From IMG/VR virus record IMGVR_UViG_3300049783_000946, positions 1 to 39,496 of that record: 39,496 bases of DNA; one strand, given 5' to 3'. Position 1 is the first letter of the stretch. Each line of letters starts with the position of its first letter. Under the pieces are notes generated by a model. That model did no database searches. It saw nothing but the letters and a program-made list of their open reading frames with translations, and was not told the origin of the DNA. Origin of the DNA: a virus. The translations under genes were made by a program, and so were the position numbers. Shown here piece after piece: positions 1 to 9,458 of the stretch.

Positions 1-666
1 TGCTCTACCAAGGTTTGACTTCATGCTTCCCAATTTCTTCACCAGGTCATCAAACTCTTTTGTTGTATCCTGAGTTTTTACTTCAACTTGCTTACCTATT
101 TTAATAAGGTCAAAAACACTTGTCACAGCAGCTTCATTACCTGGACCAAGCTTATCTTTTCTTAACTTCTTTGCAGCAAGCAAGTAAAGAAATGGCATAT
201 CAGCAAAGAATCCCCATTGATTTGGCACAAACTCACACTTAACATCATAAGAGCCATCGCTACCATTAAATGAGGTAGATGTTCTCTTTAGATTAAGAAG
301 CCATGTAGATGGCTCCCCAAGGTATCCTTTAAATGAAAATAAAAACTTTGGAGGCGGCCAGTTAAATAAGACAGAATAATCAATAGAAATCCCATCTGCT
401 GGATGTCTTTCTTGACCTCCAAAAATAGTTTGTCCATACAAATCCTTGAATACAATTGTAACGAGAGGTTGAAGTGATGTGTTTATTTCTATGTCAATTG
501 ATGTGATACCAAAGCCCACGCTATCTCTAAAGAACTCTGCACTAAACAGTTTTCTCCCAAGAAAATCAAAAGTACTTCCCCCAACGCAAGCTTCAAGCCT
601 AACGTCAATGAATAGGTCTTTCATTAGAAAACCTTCTGGTTGCGGATTTACTGGTGTTCTTCCCAT
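1..666 (-). CDS. Virion structural protein, N-terminal part (runs off the window)
   Basis: An open frame of 222 codons starts with ATG at 666 and is still open at base 1, so the C-terminus is missing. It begins MGRTPVNPQPEGFLMKDLF. No enzyme motif is visible. The text is mostly beta-type, with an aromatic/proline patch NWPPPKFLFSFKGYLGEP near residues 99-116. It starts 2 bases after the stop of the LysM-like baseplate gene, so the two are co-transcribed and presumably co-assembled. The family is not identified. From position and composition I infer a large baseplate or tail structural protein of the far-T4 type. The frame is certain; the function is inferred. Confidence 0.75.
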   Translation of the reverse strand, partial: MGRTPVNPQPEGFLMKDLFIDVRLEACVGGSTFDFLGRKLFSAEFFRDSVGFGITSIDIEINTSLQPLVTIVFKDLYGQTIFGGQERHPADGISIDYSVLFNWPPPKFLFSFKGYLGEPSTWLLNLKRTSTSFNGSDGSYDVKCEFVPNQWGFFADMPFLYLLAAKKLRKDKLGPGNEAAVTSVFDLIKIGKQVEVKTQDTTKEFDDLVKKLGSMKSNLGRA

Positions 667-668
667 TG

Positions 669-974
669 TTATCCTCTATCTCTAAGTTTAACAATTTTTA
701 TGTTCACCTCATTTAATACATCTTGAAGTGGTGCTGGAACTCTAATCGGAGTGTTATCAGGAATGTCAAATTCCATGAAGTACTCTGGATTTGCCCACAA
801 TATGAGTCTCCAAAAAGTTTCATCTCTATAGATGTCTCCAGCAATAGTGTCGAGTCTGTTTTTTTGCTTATTGTATATGATAACTCTATCAGTATGTCTC
901 TTGTTGATTTCAACAGGCGGCATATCTTTCAACTTATCGTTGCTCTTTAATAAACTATAGAAATTGAATGGCAT
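669..974 (-). CDS. Small LysM-like baseplate protein (T4 gp53-like)
   Basis: A 101-residue protein. Its C-terminal two thirds have the LysM pattern: an N-terminal DTIAGDIYRDETFWRLI segment (about residues 42-58), then LWANPEY and a hydrophobic PIRVPAP strand near residues 77-83. In contractile phages, short LysM-like proteins sit in the baseplate; T4 gp53 of the wedge has such a domain, and phage tail protein X is related. The position between two large structural genes agrees. It follows the 1452-residue gene with about 60 bases between, where a TTATTTATAA element lies 16 bases before the ATG. It could instead be a tail-terminator or hub LysM adaptor; the wedge assignment is by analogy. Confidence 0.6.
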   Translation of the reverse strand: MPFNFYSLLKSNDKLKDMPPVEINKRHTDRVIIYNKQKNRLDTIAGDIYRDETFWRLILWANPEYFMEFDIPDNTPIRVPAPLQDVLNEVNIKIVKLRDRG

Positions 975-990
975 AATTATTTACTTTTTA

Positions 991-1000
991 TTATAAATAA
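991..1000 (-). promoter_or_regulatory. Putative late element TTATTTATAA
   Basis: Reads TTATTTATAA on the minus strand, 16 bases before the ATG of the LysM-like gene. No clear -35 box. One of the set of elements shared by the structural genes. Confidence 0.45.
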
Positions 1001-1036
1001 TAAGAATAAAAAAAGTGAAAACAAAGCTATTATAGA

Positions 1037-4000
1037 TTATAATCCACCAAGAGGGCTATACATACCTCCTTTGTCTGTAGCAAGAGGCGGTGCAGCATTG
1101 AATGACCTGAATGGTCCAATCATATTAAAGTTGATTGAAACGAGTACCCACATAGGCTGAACTCTACCTGCATCAAGCGTCCAAGGAGCATCTGCATAAT
1201 CAAAAGAAACACTGTTTACAACAATATCATGGTTCCACCAATCACCAAGGTGAATATGGCAAATAGGCGGCTTTGTAAATGAGAACCCAGTACCTGTTCC
1301 ATTTTCATTTGCTGATGGTCTTGTAAGTTTAGACAAGAACTCTACTTTTCTAACGAAGTCAATTTTATCTCCAGAGAAATATGATGGTTGGAACATCAGA
1401 CTTTTCTTCATTGTGTTAATTCTCTTAATAGTATCTTCTGGCTTGCTAATAGTTTCTCCATTCACAAATTCCTTTTTAATCATATCTATGTTATAGATAT
1501 TTCCAGCACTACCATTAGTTTCAGAGTAGTTTGTAATTCCATTAAAGTTATTACCCGCTTCTCCAATAGCATCATTGGTTTTCCCAGCTTCAGCAGATAG
1601 CTCCGCACTTCTTGCGGCTAACTCTGCTCCTTCAACATTGTTGGCTTCACTTTGATTGCCATTTTCATTTAGTTTATTTGCAGCTTCTGCTTTATTTTTA
1701 ATTTTTAACACATCAATATTAAGCCATGAAGGACCAGCACCTGCGTCTGCACCTTTTTCTATAACTGATTTTTGTTCAGAAATAGCCACAGCTTCAGTTT
1801 GGTTTTCTTCAATCTTTTTGCTGAGTTTAGTTTTTTCTTCACGCTGTGCAGCTTGTTGTGCTTTAAGTGCTTCAACTCTGCTTATTCTGGCAGAGTTTTG
1901 CTGTTTATCTTTTGTAGTAAAATGCTGGTCGAATGTTGCAGTAACTTTTTCCATACCTTCACTTCCCCAGTCTCTACCAATATCAACACTTTGTGCATAG
2001 TCAGTTAGAACAAAAAACGAAATAGAAGCGTCTCTGCTTGAGTTGTTGTACGTATAAACAGCCTCTGGTCTACCAAGGAAGTTAACTGAATTCCAGTTAG
2101 CATTCTCAGTATTTTGCATGCTCGTAATATAAGGAGGAAAGTGAAACTGTTCTTCACTCGCATAATTCTTTATAAAGAAAATTAGTTTTCCAGCATCAGA
2201 AGGAGCATAAGGATTTGCTATCGTATATCTTTGTCTTGAAACTCTTGCGCTACCATCTCTTTCTACACCAGTAATATAAGCTCTATTGTTCTGTGGGTCA
2301 AAGTTTGCTGCCAGAGGCTGGTCACTTGACTTGATAGTGTTCACAATATGCTTAACACCTCTTTTTCCAAGAAAGAAATCTTCATCCTCATAAGGGTTTC
2401 CAAGAGATGTCTTAGCCATCATTGATTCTGCAGAACCAAGAATAGCATCATTCGCTGTTGGTCTTAATAAATCCATTTCACCAGCACCACCTTGATAATA
2501 GGTACCGCCATTAGCTTGTATAACTGAAGCTGGAGTCGTAAGTGTTCTCAATTGAGATAAACCTTGGAATGAACCAATGGTATGTGAAATTAAATCCTGG
2601 AATCCTTCTTGATTAAACCCTTCAAGTCTTGCTAATGAAGTTGGGTCACCTGCCTGTAATCCATGCAAGTTAAAAACACTTCGCTCCAAGTTATAGTCTC
2701 TAATAGTAGAAGTTACTTGTCCCTCACTGTAAGGTGTATAAGTTTTTCTATGGAAGAATGAATCTGAAAATTGACCACCCTTGGCAGTTCTTGAATTTGT
2801 AGAATAAAGAGCATCACTAATATCTCTATCAGCTCTTCCAGTTGGAAAATCTACTCTACTACTTGTTCCATACATGTTTTGCATTTCAACACCCTTTGTT
2901 GTAATGTAGTCATCTGTTGCAAAAATTGCTTTTGCTGTAGGTGTATAATACGGTTCAAGAGGCGTGTAATCAACCATGTTCGTATTATAACTACCTTGCA
3001 TTATCTTACCAAGCTTCCAATTCTCACTGTTCGCAGTGTATTCATCGTTTGAAAGTTGCCATTTGTTTCCAACCTTATTGTTTTCTCTAATTTGCTCAGA
3101 GCCTGTTAACAAATTGGTGTTCTTAGATTTATTCTTTGAAAGGAGTAATTGTCTTAAAATAATACCCTGAGTAAACACTCTTGATATTCCAAGAAAAGCA
3201 CTTGTTCCAGCGCCATAGACATTTAATCCCAATAAGCCATAACCAGCATTTTTTGCAATAGCATCTGTTCTGTATGTTGTAGAATCTGTAAGAAGATTTT
3301 GTGCCAACGGAACATTAGACGAAATAGCATCATCTCTAAAGTCAACTGAATCAGCAAGAATGCTTGAGTTAATTGGAACGTTTGCAGCAAGGTCTGTTTG
3401 TCTGTGTATAATAGAATCTGCAGCAAGATTACTTATGCTTGGCACGTTCGATGCCAAGTCATCTTCTCTGAATGTTTCTGAATCCGTTAAAAGATTGCTT
3501 GTGTTTGGCACATTGGATGCCAAGTCATCAACTCTAAATGGAACTGAGTCTGTTTCTAAATCACTATCACTTGGCACGTTAGCAGCAAGGTCATCGTTTC
3601 TAAATGGAACTGAGTCCACTTCCAGGTCTGTAACATTCGGGCTGTTAGCTGAAAGGTCATCTGTTCTAAATAAAACAGAATCTGTCTCCAGGTCTGTAAC
3701 ATTAGGAGTATTAGCAGCAAGGTCATCCAATCTAAAGTCTAATGAATCTATTTCAAGGTCACTTAAGTTTGGGGTGTTAGCTGCAAGGTCATCTGCTCTG
3801 AAGACAACTGAGTCTGTCTCCAAATCTGTATAATTTGGAGTATTAAATGATAAGTCATCACTTCTAAATGGAACTGAGTCTGTTTCCAGATTGCTTCCAT
3901 TTGGCTTGTTGTATGACAGGTCATCTTCTCTAAATACACCAGAGTCTTTTTCAAGGTCAGAGAAACTTGGCTTGTTTACAGCGAGGTCATCAGCTCTAAA

Positions 4001-5395
4001 ATCCACAGAGTCTCTTTCTAAGTCGCTCTCGCTTGGTTTATTCACTGAAAGGTCATCTGCTCTAAATTGAGCAGAATCTTCCTCTAAATCGCTTAATTTA
4101 GCTTTATTTAATGATAAGTCATCATGCCTAAATGGAACTGAGTCAAATTCCAAGTTGCTTCCATTTGGCTTATTTGCCGAAAGGTCATCACTTCTGAATG
4201 TTTTCGAATCACCTTCAAGGTCAGAATTGTTCGGAACATTTAAAGAAAGGTCATCTTTTCTAAACTGGCCTGAATCTGATTCTAAATTTGTAACTGAAGG
4301 TTTGTTTTTTGATAAAGAGTCTGGTCTTTTTTCATCAGCAACTTCATCTAATCCAGTTTTACTTGGAACGTTTTTAGAGATACCGCTATTTCTATAAATA
4401 GCAGAATCAGCCTCCAAGTCAGAACCCTTATCTACGTTCTTTGAAAGATTATCTCTTCTGAAGAGTTCATTATCTTTTTCAATATCAGTACTGTTTGGAA
4501 CATTTCTGTTCAAATCCTTTTCTCTATAACCCGTTCTAATATCTTCAGAATCTCTAAGGAGGTCCTGGTCTTTTGATGGATTCTTGCTTAAGTCTCCATT
4601 TCTAAAAGACTTAGAATCTTGTTCAAGGTCACTTTCATTTGGAGTATTCTTCGCAGCGTCTTGTTCTCTCTTTGATTTAGAGATTTCATCTACACTTTGC
4701 TTATTAACCCCTTCAACATTTTTCGCAAGGTTCTTTGTCCTAAAAGATTCAGAGTCTTTTTCAAGGTCTGTATTGATTGGGACGTTCTTGTGAATATCGT
4801 TTTTTCTATATTGATTTCTAAACGCTTCAGAATCATGCAAAAGGTCTTGGTCTTTTGATGAATTCTTTGCAATGGCATCTTCTCTAAAAGAAGCGTTGTT
4901 TCTATCAATAGTGTCGTTAATTGATAGGTTTGGGTTATTCTTGGCAACATTGGCCATTCTCGCTTGTTCTGAATCTTTTTCAATATCCGAACTCTTAGGG
5001 GAGTTTTTTGAGATTAGATTTTTTCTAAAAGCCTCACCAGACCTCATTAAGTCACCTCTGTCATCTTGAATCTTTGCTCTTGCAAGCATTGACTTTCTAA
5101 AATCAGCAGATATTTTTTCAAGGTCAGTCTCATTATCAACTAACTTAGCAATTAATCTATCTCTTATGATTTTTGCATCTTCTTCAAGATTTGATTTGAA
5201 TGGGGCGTTTTTGGACAATAGTGTTTCCCTTGTTCTTGGATAAAGAACATCATAAACGCTTGATGGTCTGACAACAGTTTTAGCAAGAAGTCTCTGTCTC
5301 GCATTAGCTGAGAATTCTTCATAGTATTCTTTTAGCTTCTGCTCTTGTCTTGCAGCATCATCGTTTGGGTCAAATAAAGGGAATCCGTCTTCCAT
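1037..5395 (-). CDS. Large baseplate/tail structural protein with ~29 tandem 22-residue repeats
   Basis: A 1452-residue protein in three parts. Residues about 1-60 are a charged helical head. Residues about 61-715 are roughly 29 imperfect 22-residue repeats of the type NxPNxSDLExDSxxFRxDDLA. Residues about 716-1452 hold a small glycine-rich hydrophobic segment, a globular region (with FPPYITSMQNTENANW and FLGRPEAVYTY near residues 1090-1120), a coiled-coil/low-complexity linker rich in Ala, Glu and Asn (about 1165-1300), and a C-terminal beta domain ending SINFNMIGPFRSF. The C-terminal text resembles phage tail-tube-initiator or baseplate proteins that contact LysM-type partners, and the LysM-like gene is next downstream. 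The repeats probably form an extended fibrous or solenoid spacer. Start ATG at 5395, preceded by a TTATTTATAA element. The exact T4 counterpart (gp48/gp54 class) is uncertain. Confidence 0.65.
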   Translation of the reverse strand: MEDGFPLFDPNDDAARQEQKLKEYYEEFSANARQRLLAKTVVRPSSVYDVLYPRTRETLLSKNAPFKSNLEEDAKIIRDRLIAKLVDNETDLEKISADFRKSMLARAKIQDDRGDLMRSGEAFRKNLISKNSPKSSDIEKDSEQARMANVAKNNPNLSINDTIDRNNASFREDAIAKNSSKDQDLLHDSEAFRNQYRKNDIHKNVPINTDLEKDSESFRTKNLAKNVEGVNKQSVDEISKSKREQDAAKNTPNESDLEQDSKSFRNGDLSKNPSKDQDLLRDSEDIRTGYREKDLNRNVPNSTDIEKDNELFRRDNLSKNVDKGSDLEADSAIYRNSGISKNVPSKTGLDEVADEKRPDSLSKNKPSVTNLESDSGQFRKDDLSLNVPNNSDLEGDSKTFRSDDLSANKPNGSNLEFDSVPFRHDDLSLNKAKLSDLEEDSAQFRADDLSVNKPSESDLERDSVDFRADDLAVNKPSFSDLEKDSGVFREDDLSYNKPNGSNLETDSVPFRSDDLSFNTPNYTDLETDSVVFRADDLAANTPNLSDLEIDSLDFRLDDLAANTPNVTDLETDSVLFRTDDLSANSPNVTDLEVDSVPFRNDDLAANVPSDSDLETDSVPFRVDDLASNVPNTSNLLTDSETFREDDLASNVPSISNLAADSIIHRQTDLAANVPINSSILADSVDFRDDAISSNVPLAQNLLTDSTTYRTDAIAKNAGYGLLGLNVYGAGTSAFLGISRVFTQGIILRQLLLSKNKSKNTNLLTGSEQIRENNKVGNKWQLSNDEYTANSENWKLGKIMQGSYNTNMVDYTPLEPYYTPTAKAIFATDDYITTKGVEMQNMYGTSSRVDFPTGRADRDISDALYSTNSRTAKGGQFSDSFFHRKTYTPYSEGQVTSTIRDYNLERSVFNLHGLQAGDPTSLARLEGFNQEGFQDLISHTIGSFQGLSQLRTLTTPASVIQANGGTYYQGGAGEMDLLRPTANDAILGSAESMMAKTSLGNPYEDEDFFLGKRGVKHIVNTIKSSDQPLAANFDPQNNRAYITGVERDGSARVSRQRYTIANPYAPSDAGKLIFFIKNYASEEQFHFPPYITSMQNTENANWNSVNFLGRPEAVYTYNNSSRDASISFFVLTDYAQSVDIGRDWGSEGMEKVTATFDQHFTTKDKQQNSARISRVEALKAQQAAQREEKTKLSKKIEENQTEAVAISEQKSVIEKGADAGAGPSWLNIDVLKIKNKAEAANKLNENGNQSEANNVEGAELAARSAELSAEAGKTNDAIGEAGNNFNGITNYSETNGSAGNIYNIDMIKKEFVNGETISKPEDTIKRINTMKKSLMFQPSYFSGDKIDFVRKVEFLSKLTRPSANENGTGTGFSFTKPPICHIHLGDWWNHDIVVNSVSFDYADAPWTLDAGRVQPMWVLVSINFNMIGPFRSFNAAPPLATDKGGMYSPLGGL
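3254..5215 (-). repeat. Tandem 66-bp (22-codon) repeats inside the structural gene
   Basis: About 29 units, each near 66 bases. They are imperfect towards the 5' end of the gene (several units carry 1-4 extra codons) and very regular from about 3450 to 4330. There a GATGAC core (seen on the plus strand as GTCATC) recurs at 3655, 3721, 3787, 3853, 3919 and on. Unit consensus: NxPNxSDLExDSxxFRxDDLA. Asp is GAC whenever the next codon starts with C, so no unit contains GATC. Confidence 0.9.
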
Positions 5396-5408
5396 TAATT
5401 AGTGTTTC

Positions 5409-5418
5409 TTATAAATAA
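5409..5418 (-). promoter_or_regulatory. Putative late element TTATTTATAA
   Basis: Reads TTATTTATAA on the minus strand, 13 bases before the ATG of the repeat-protein gene. Identical to the elements at 991 and 8857. Confidence 0.45.
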
Positions 5419-5454
5419 TAAAAGAAAAAAATTCGAGCTCTAAAATAAAGCCTT

Positions 5455-8400
5455 TTATGTTACAATCTTGGTATCATCAACGATAATGCTCTGAAGGTCT
5501 CTACCATTAAGCTTAAGGTCGATTTGTATTTTCTGAGCTCCACCCTTACCACCTCCGCCTTCTCCAGCTTTGGAAAGTTTAGCAAGAGCTTCAGCAATTT
5601 TACTAATTGAGTCTCCCATTCCTCCGCCCATCATTCCAGCCATTGCCATTGACCAAGAAAGGTCTTTAAGCATTTCAAGCTTTTCAAGGTCAAGACTATT
5701 TGCTGCAGCCTGAAGTTTTGTCAAACCATCTGAAAATCTATCAAGACCATCAGCTCCAGTGTTTAGAGATTCTGAGAGTGGAGACATTACCATTGCAAGC
5801 ATTGCAAGGTTTCCAATCATAAGTAGCATACCAAGAAGTAAAAGAGGATTAAGAAACATAAGTCCAGCAAATCCAAACCCAATAAGCCCAGGAACAATAG
5901 ACATAAGAGCATCTCCCATTGCAGCAAATGAAGCCCAGTCTACACCAGAAACAGTAGCAGCTGCAGTAGCAATTGCCATAAGACCAATTGAACCCATCAT
6001 TAAAAATGGAGATGCTAATCCAAGAGCAATACCACCAAGTAAAAGCCCAGGCGCTGCTAATAATAAATTCCAACCAAGGTCACCAAGCCATCCAAACTCA
6101 AGACCCTGCATCATCCCTGCTGCAACTGCGAATATCATAAGAGAGGCTCCAAATGCCATAAGAGCAACACCAACAGCCACAAGAGCAAGCGCCCCAAGAA
6201 GAAGTGCGATACCACCAGGGCCAGCAACAATCATTCCAATTGCCATAAGGGCTAATACACCAGCAGCCATCATTGTAATAGCCATAAGAACAGTTCCCCA
6301 ACCAACTTCAGACATCATTTGAAGCGCAAGTGCAAATGGAATTAATGACGCTCCAACAATTAACATGGCAAGAGCACCTTTGGCAACGTTTCCAAAATCT
6401 TTACCCATTGCACTAACACCGTTTGAAAGTGCTGTGAATCCTGACTCAACAAGTTCACCTAAAGCTCCGACACCAGCCATAAGGAAAAGCGTAGGAATAC
6501 CTGGCAGCAATAATAATAAAGCTGGACCTGCCAATGCTGTTGCGAGAACACCTTTCATTACAGTTCCAAAATCAGTACCCATTGCCTTCAGTCCTTTTGC
6601 AAGTCTTTCAAGTCCTGTCTCACCTTTTCCTCCTGGAGCCTTATCTGTAGAGTCTGCACCAGGAACTTCTGTGGCTCCTCCTGCTTCTACTGCACCTTTT
6701 CCGCTAACCATTCCTTTAACTTTTCCAAACAAACCTTTAGCCCCACTCGCCATTGCCTTAAATCCATCAAGAGATTTACCAAGCATTGGAGCTGCGGCTA
6801 CAAAAGCAAGAAGAGCTGCTGCTACATATTTAAGAGGACCTGGCATTCCCATAAGAGTTTGTATAAATGATGTCAACACATCAAGTACTGGTTGGAATAC
6901 TGTAAATAAATTCATTACAGAATCTTTAAACGCAGTTATACTTTCCTGGAAGGATTGATTAGCCTTGGCTTGCTCTTCAAGAGTAGCTTGCTCATCCATC
7001 TTCTTTTTAATCAATTGTTGAGCTTGGTCTGCCGTCAGGTCTTCAAGACTTGCAATCCCCATCTCATCAAGCAAACCTCCTTCAAGAGCGTCTCCATGAA
7101 CATCAACTGAGTCTAAAAGCATATTATTCATCATGTCTTGGTCCAGCGGTTTTCCGTCTGGCCCCATAATTTCACCCAACTCCATGTCTGGCATGAAGTC
7201 CATTTTCTTATTATCTTCAGCATTCTTCTGAATCATCTTCTGGATTGAATCCATTGACATATTTGTTGCATCAGCAACAATTTGAAGACGGTCAGTATCA
7301 ACTGGGTCAAATGAGAATTTTCCATCTTCACCAAATGAACCGATGTCGTCACCCATTTCCTTAAGTATGTTCTGAAGTTCCTCTGGACCCTTACGAGCAG
7401 CAGAAAGTAGGTCCATTGGATTAATAGCTGCAAACGAACCACCAGCAAGCTGAAGTTGTGAAGCCATATCCATTGCGCCCTCAATTGTTCTTGCCTTTGC
7501 TGCAACATCAAATATCTCATCAACGTTCATACGAAGTCTTTCAGCAGTTGCGACCATTCTTGTTAATGATTCTTCACCGCCCTGGAATCCCATCTGACGC
7601 ATTTTATCAATATTCCTTGCAACACCTTGCAAAACCTTTTTAGTGTTAACCCCGAAGAGCTGAGCCATCTTATTCGAACCTTCCATGTACTGTTCTACTT
7701 CTTCAGCAGAATTACCAGCACGCATCATCTCCCCAGCTATGGTAGAAACTTCTCCAGCAGAAATACCAGTAGCTTTTTGAATTGCTAAAAAATGTTCTGT
7801 TGCCGAAGCTAAATATTGTGTATCAATTGTTCTCAACTCTTCTCCAAGAGACCCCATTAACTCAACAGTATCTTTTGCTGACATGTTAAACTCTGCAGCT
7901 TTACTTGTCAACGCAGCCATTTGGTCGTAGTTTTTTGAGTCGAATACAAGACCAAAATCTTTTTGAGCATCTTTAAATGCTTGATTGGTCTGCTTCATGT
8001 GGTCAAATATAGACTTGAATGCGTTTCCAGAATTCTTCTGAACCATGCTCCACATATTCTTTCGAATACTGGTCTCTGCCTTCATTTGATTTGCTGACTC
8101 AGCTTGAAGACCGTTAAGAGTTTCTTGACCATCTGTCATTTGCTGAGTTAGCCCAAGAAGTTTTTGCTTAGATTTCTCATCAAGAGAGTCTGTGGCAAGT
8201 ATTTGCTCTACAGCATCAAGTTCACCCTTTCTAAGACTTTCTATCATTTTCATTTTATCTTCAATAGAGCCCAGAGGTAATTCATCTAATATCTTGGTAA
8301 TTTCTTTATTAGCATCAAGCCAGTCGTTAAAATGTTTCTCATTTTCTTTTTGAAAATCTTTTGAACCCTTTTGATATTCGCTATGCAATTTTGCTAACTC

Positions 8401-8844
8401 TTCAAACTCTGACTTTTGTTCTCCTTGAAGTTTGTTTATATCACCTCCAAGCTCTTTCATTCTTGCTTGAACTTCTACAATACTATTAAACTCTTGAGAA
8501 AGTTTTGAACTATCTATTGACGCAACTGAAGCTGCAAATAAATCCGATGATGATTTAACAGTTTTAAATGCTCCGTCTAAATTTAGAATTTCGTTAGCCG
8601 CTTCAGATATGGCTGCCTTTTGACCTTCAATAGATTTCTTGGCATCATTGATTAACTTAATTTCTCGCAATCTTTCTTCCTGAGACTTCTTAGTCTGAGT
8701 CATGAAGCCACTAAAAGCAATACCCATCTCATTAGCAAGACTTGTTACAGCTCCCTCTTGAGATTTCAATCTTTTGTTTATCGCTTCGAGTGAATCTTGA
8801 TAGGCTTTCGCCTTTTTAAGATTGTCGTCCATTTTGTCAGCCAT
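5455..8844 (-). CDS. Tail tape measure protein
   Basis: A 1129-residue protein. The first ~660 residues are Lys/Glu/Gln-rich and largely helical or coiled coil. From about residue 667 to 1025 there is a long Gly/Ala/Leu/Met-rich stretch with many membrane-like helices (PALLLLLPGIPTLFLMAG, for example), ending in an amphipathic and Gly/Lys-rich tail. This is the standard architecture of tape measure proteins, which set tail length and leave the tube at DNA injection. T4 gp29 is about half this size. By the usual rule of about 1.5 Å per residue, the tail would be near 170 nm long. No lysozyme or peptidase motif is visible. It lies between the baseplate genes and a small membrane-protein gene. 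ATG at 8844, 12 bases after a TTATTTATAA element. Confidence 0.85.
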   Translation of the reverse strand: MADKMDDNLKKAKAYQDSLEAINKRLKSQEGAVTSLANEMGIAFSGFMTQTKKSQEERLREIKLINDAKKSIEGQKAAISEAANEILNLDGAFKTVKSSSDLFAASVASIDSSKLSQEFNSIVEVQARMKELGGDINKLQGEQKSEFEELAKLHSEYQKGSKDFQKENEKHFNDWLDANKEITKILDELPLGSIEDKMKMIESLRKGELDAVEQILATDSLDEKSKQKLLGLTQQMTDGQETLNGLQAESANQMKAETSIRKNMWSMVQKNSGNAFKSIFDHMKQTNQAFKDAQKDFGLVFDSKNYDQMAALTSKAAEFNMSAKDTVELMGSLGEELRTIDTQYLASATEHFLAIQKATGISAGEVSTIAGEMMRAGNSAEEVEQYMEGSNKMAQLFGVNTKKVLQGVARNIDKMRQMGFQGGEESLTRMVATAERLRMNVDEIFDVAAKARTIEGAMDMASQLQLAGGSFAAINPMDLLSAARKGPEELQNILKEMGDDIGSFGEDGKFSFDPVDTDRLQIVADATNMSMDSIQKMIQKNAEDNKKMDFMPDMELGEIMGPDGKPLDQDMMNNMLLDSVDVHGDALEGGLLDEMGIASLEDLTADQAQQLIKKKMDEQATLEEQAKANQSFQESITAFKDSVMNLFTVFQPVLDVLTSFIQTLMGMPGPLKYVAAALLAFVAAAPMLGKSLDGFKAMASGAKGLFGKVKGMVSGKGAVEAGGATEVPGADSTDKAPGGKGETGLERLAKGLKAMGTDFGTVMKGVLATALAGPALLLLLPGIPTLFLMAGVGALGELVESGFTALSNGVSAMGKDFGNVAKGALAMLIVGASLIPFALALQMMSEVGWGTVLMAITMMAAGVLALMAIGMIVAGPGGIALLLGALALVAVGVALMAFGASLMIFAVAAGMMQGLEFGWLGDLGWNLLLAAPGLLLGGIALGLASPFLMMGSIGLMAIATAAATVSGVDWASFAAMGDALMSIVPGLIGFGFAGLMFLNPLLLLGMLLMIGNLAMLAMVMSPLSESLNTGADGLDRFSDGLTKLQAAANSLDLEKLEMLKDLSWSMAMAGMMGGGMGDSISKIAEALAKLSKAGEGGGGKGGAQKIQIDLKLNGRDLQSIIVDDTKIVT

Positions 8845-8856
8845 GCTCTTCTTTTA

Positions 8857-8866
8857 TTATAAATAA
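8857..8866 (-). promoter_or_regulatory. Putative late element TTATTTATAA
   Basis: Reads TTATTTATAA on the minus strand, 12 bases before the tape measure ATG and immediately after a terminator. The tape measure gene would therefore need its own promoter, which makes this the most telling copy. Confidence 0.55.
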
Positions 8867-8871
8867 ATAAT

Positions 8872-8903
8872 AAAAAAAAAGCCGCCCAAATTAAAGGGCG
8901 GCT
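8872..8903 (-). terminator. Rho-independent terminator
   Basis: AGCCGCCC/GGGCGGCT stem (8880-8887 with 8896-8903) and an 8-base AT loop, followed on the minus strand by nine Ts (8872-8880). It ends the transcript of the small membrane-protein gene. Confidence 0.9.
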
Positions 8904-8927
8904 GACTATTATATTGGTTTTATATTT

Positions 8928-9416
8928 TTACTTGTCCATAAGACCTTTGTACACTTTTGCTGGGTTACTATTTCCAACAGTAGCATTAAAACCTGTTACT
9001 GCTTTCTTAAACGTTGGGCTCCCAGCGCTTGCTCCAGCTTTCATCATATCAAGACCAGCAGTCTTTTGGTAAATTGCAAAAGCTTCTTTGTCATCTTTGT
9101 GAGACATAATATTATCTCTATGAGCAAGGGTTCTATCTAAAATATCAGTATTAGCTCTATTTTCAGACTCTCCAAACATTCTGAAGAAAGAAATAAAATA
9201 AGGAATTCCAAATGGTAAAACAAAACCTAAAGCCATGCTAACACCATTGGCTTCACAAACTTCCTGAATAACCTTTGGGTCAATTGCTCCGAATATTAAG
9301 TAAATCATTACGTTATATCCAATGAATGCAATTATAGTAAGGTTAAATGGAATTACATAAAACCAGTACATAAGTACTTTGGCAATTGCAAGTAATAAAT
9401 TTTTAATAGCGTTCAT
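8928..9416 (-). CDS. Small membrane protein, unknown function
   Basis: A 162-residue protein. Hydrophobic segments lie at about residues 6-28, 26-45 and 58-81 (GFVLPFGIPYFISFF in the last), followed by a soluble, Lys/Ala/Gly-rich C-terminal half. There is no signal-peptide cleavage site or catalytic motif. It sits between the tape measure gene and a 500-residue gene and is closed by a strong terminator 25 bases after its stop. A virion-associated membrane protein or a holin-like protein is possible, but the sequence does not decide between them. ATG at 9414-9416 has no Shine-Dalgarno sequence. Confidence 0.6.
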   Translation of the reverse strand: MNAIKNLLLAIAKVLMYWFYVIPFNLTIIAFIGYNVMIYLIFGAIDPKVIQEVCEANGVSMALGFVLPFGIPYFISFFRMFGESENRANTDILDRTLAHRDNIMSHKDDKEAFAIYQKTAGLDMMKAGASAGSPTFKKAVTGFNATVGNSNPAKVYKGLMDK

Positions 9417-9433
9417 AACATTTTAATTATTGG

Positions 9434-9457
9434 TTCTATCTTCTTATACGGATAGAA
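9434..9457 (-). other. Intercistronic hairpin without a T-run
   Basis: TTCTATC (9434-9440) and GATAGAA (9451-9457) can pair around a 10-base loop, directly after the stop of the upstream gene. No T-run follows, so it is not a typical terminator. It may be an RNA-stability or processing hairpin. Confidence 0.3.
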
Positions 9458-9458
9458 A

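Noticed and set aside
3360-4397. Plus-strand ORFs with repeats (157 and 80 codons) opposite the 22-residue repeats
   Set aside because: The periodicity is inherited from the real minus-strand repeats; they start at random ATGs inside the gene.
3254-5215. CRISPR-like regular spacing of GTCATC
   Set aside because: The 66-base period is a coding repeat in frame with no unique spacers and no cas genes.
5759-6958. Two long plus-strand ORFs (187 and 197 codons) opposite the tape measure gene
   Set aside because: They are antisense shadows of the Ala/Gly/Leu-rich tape measure frame: very Pro/Ala/Ile/Ser-rich, no start signal, no domain.
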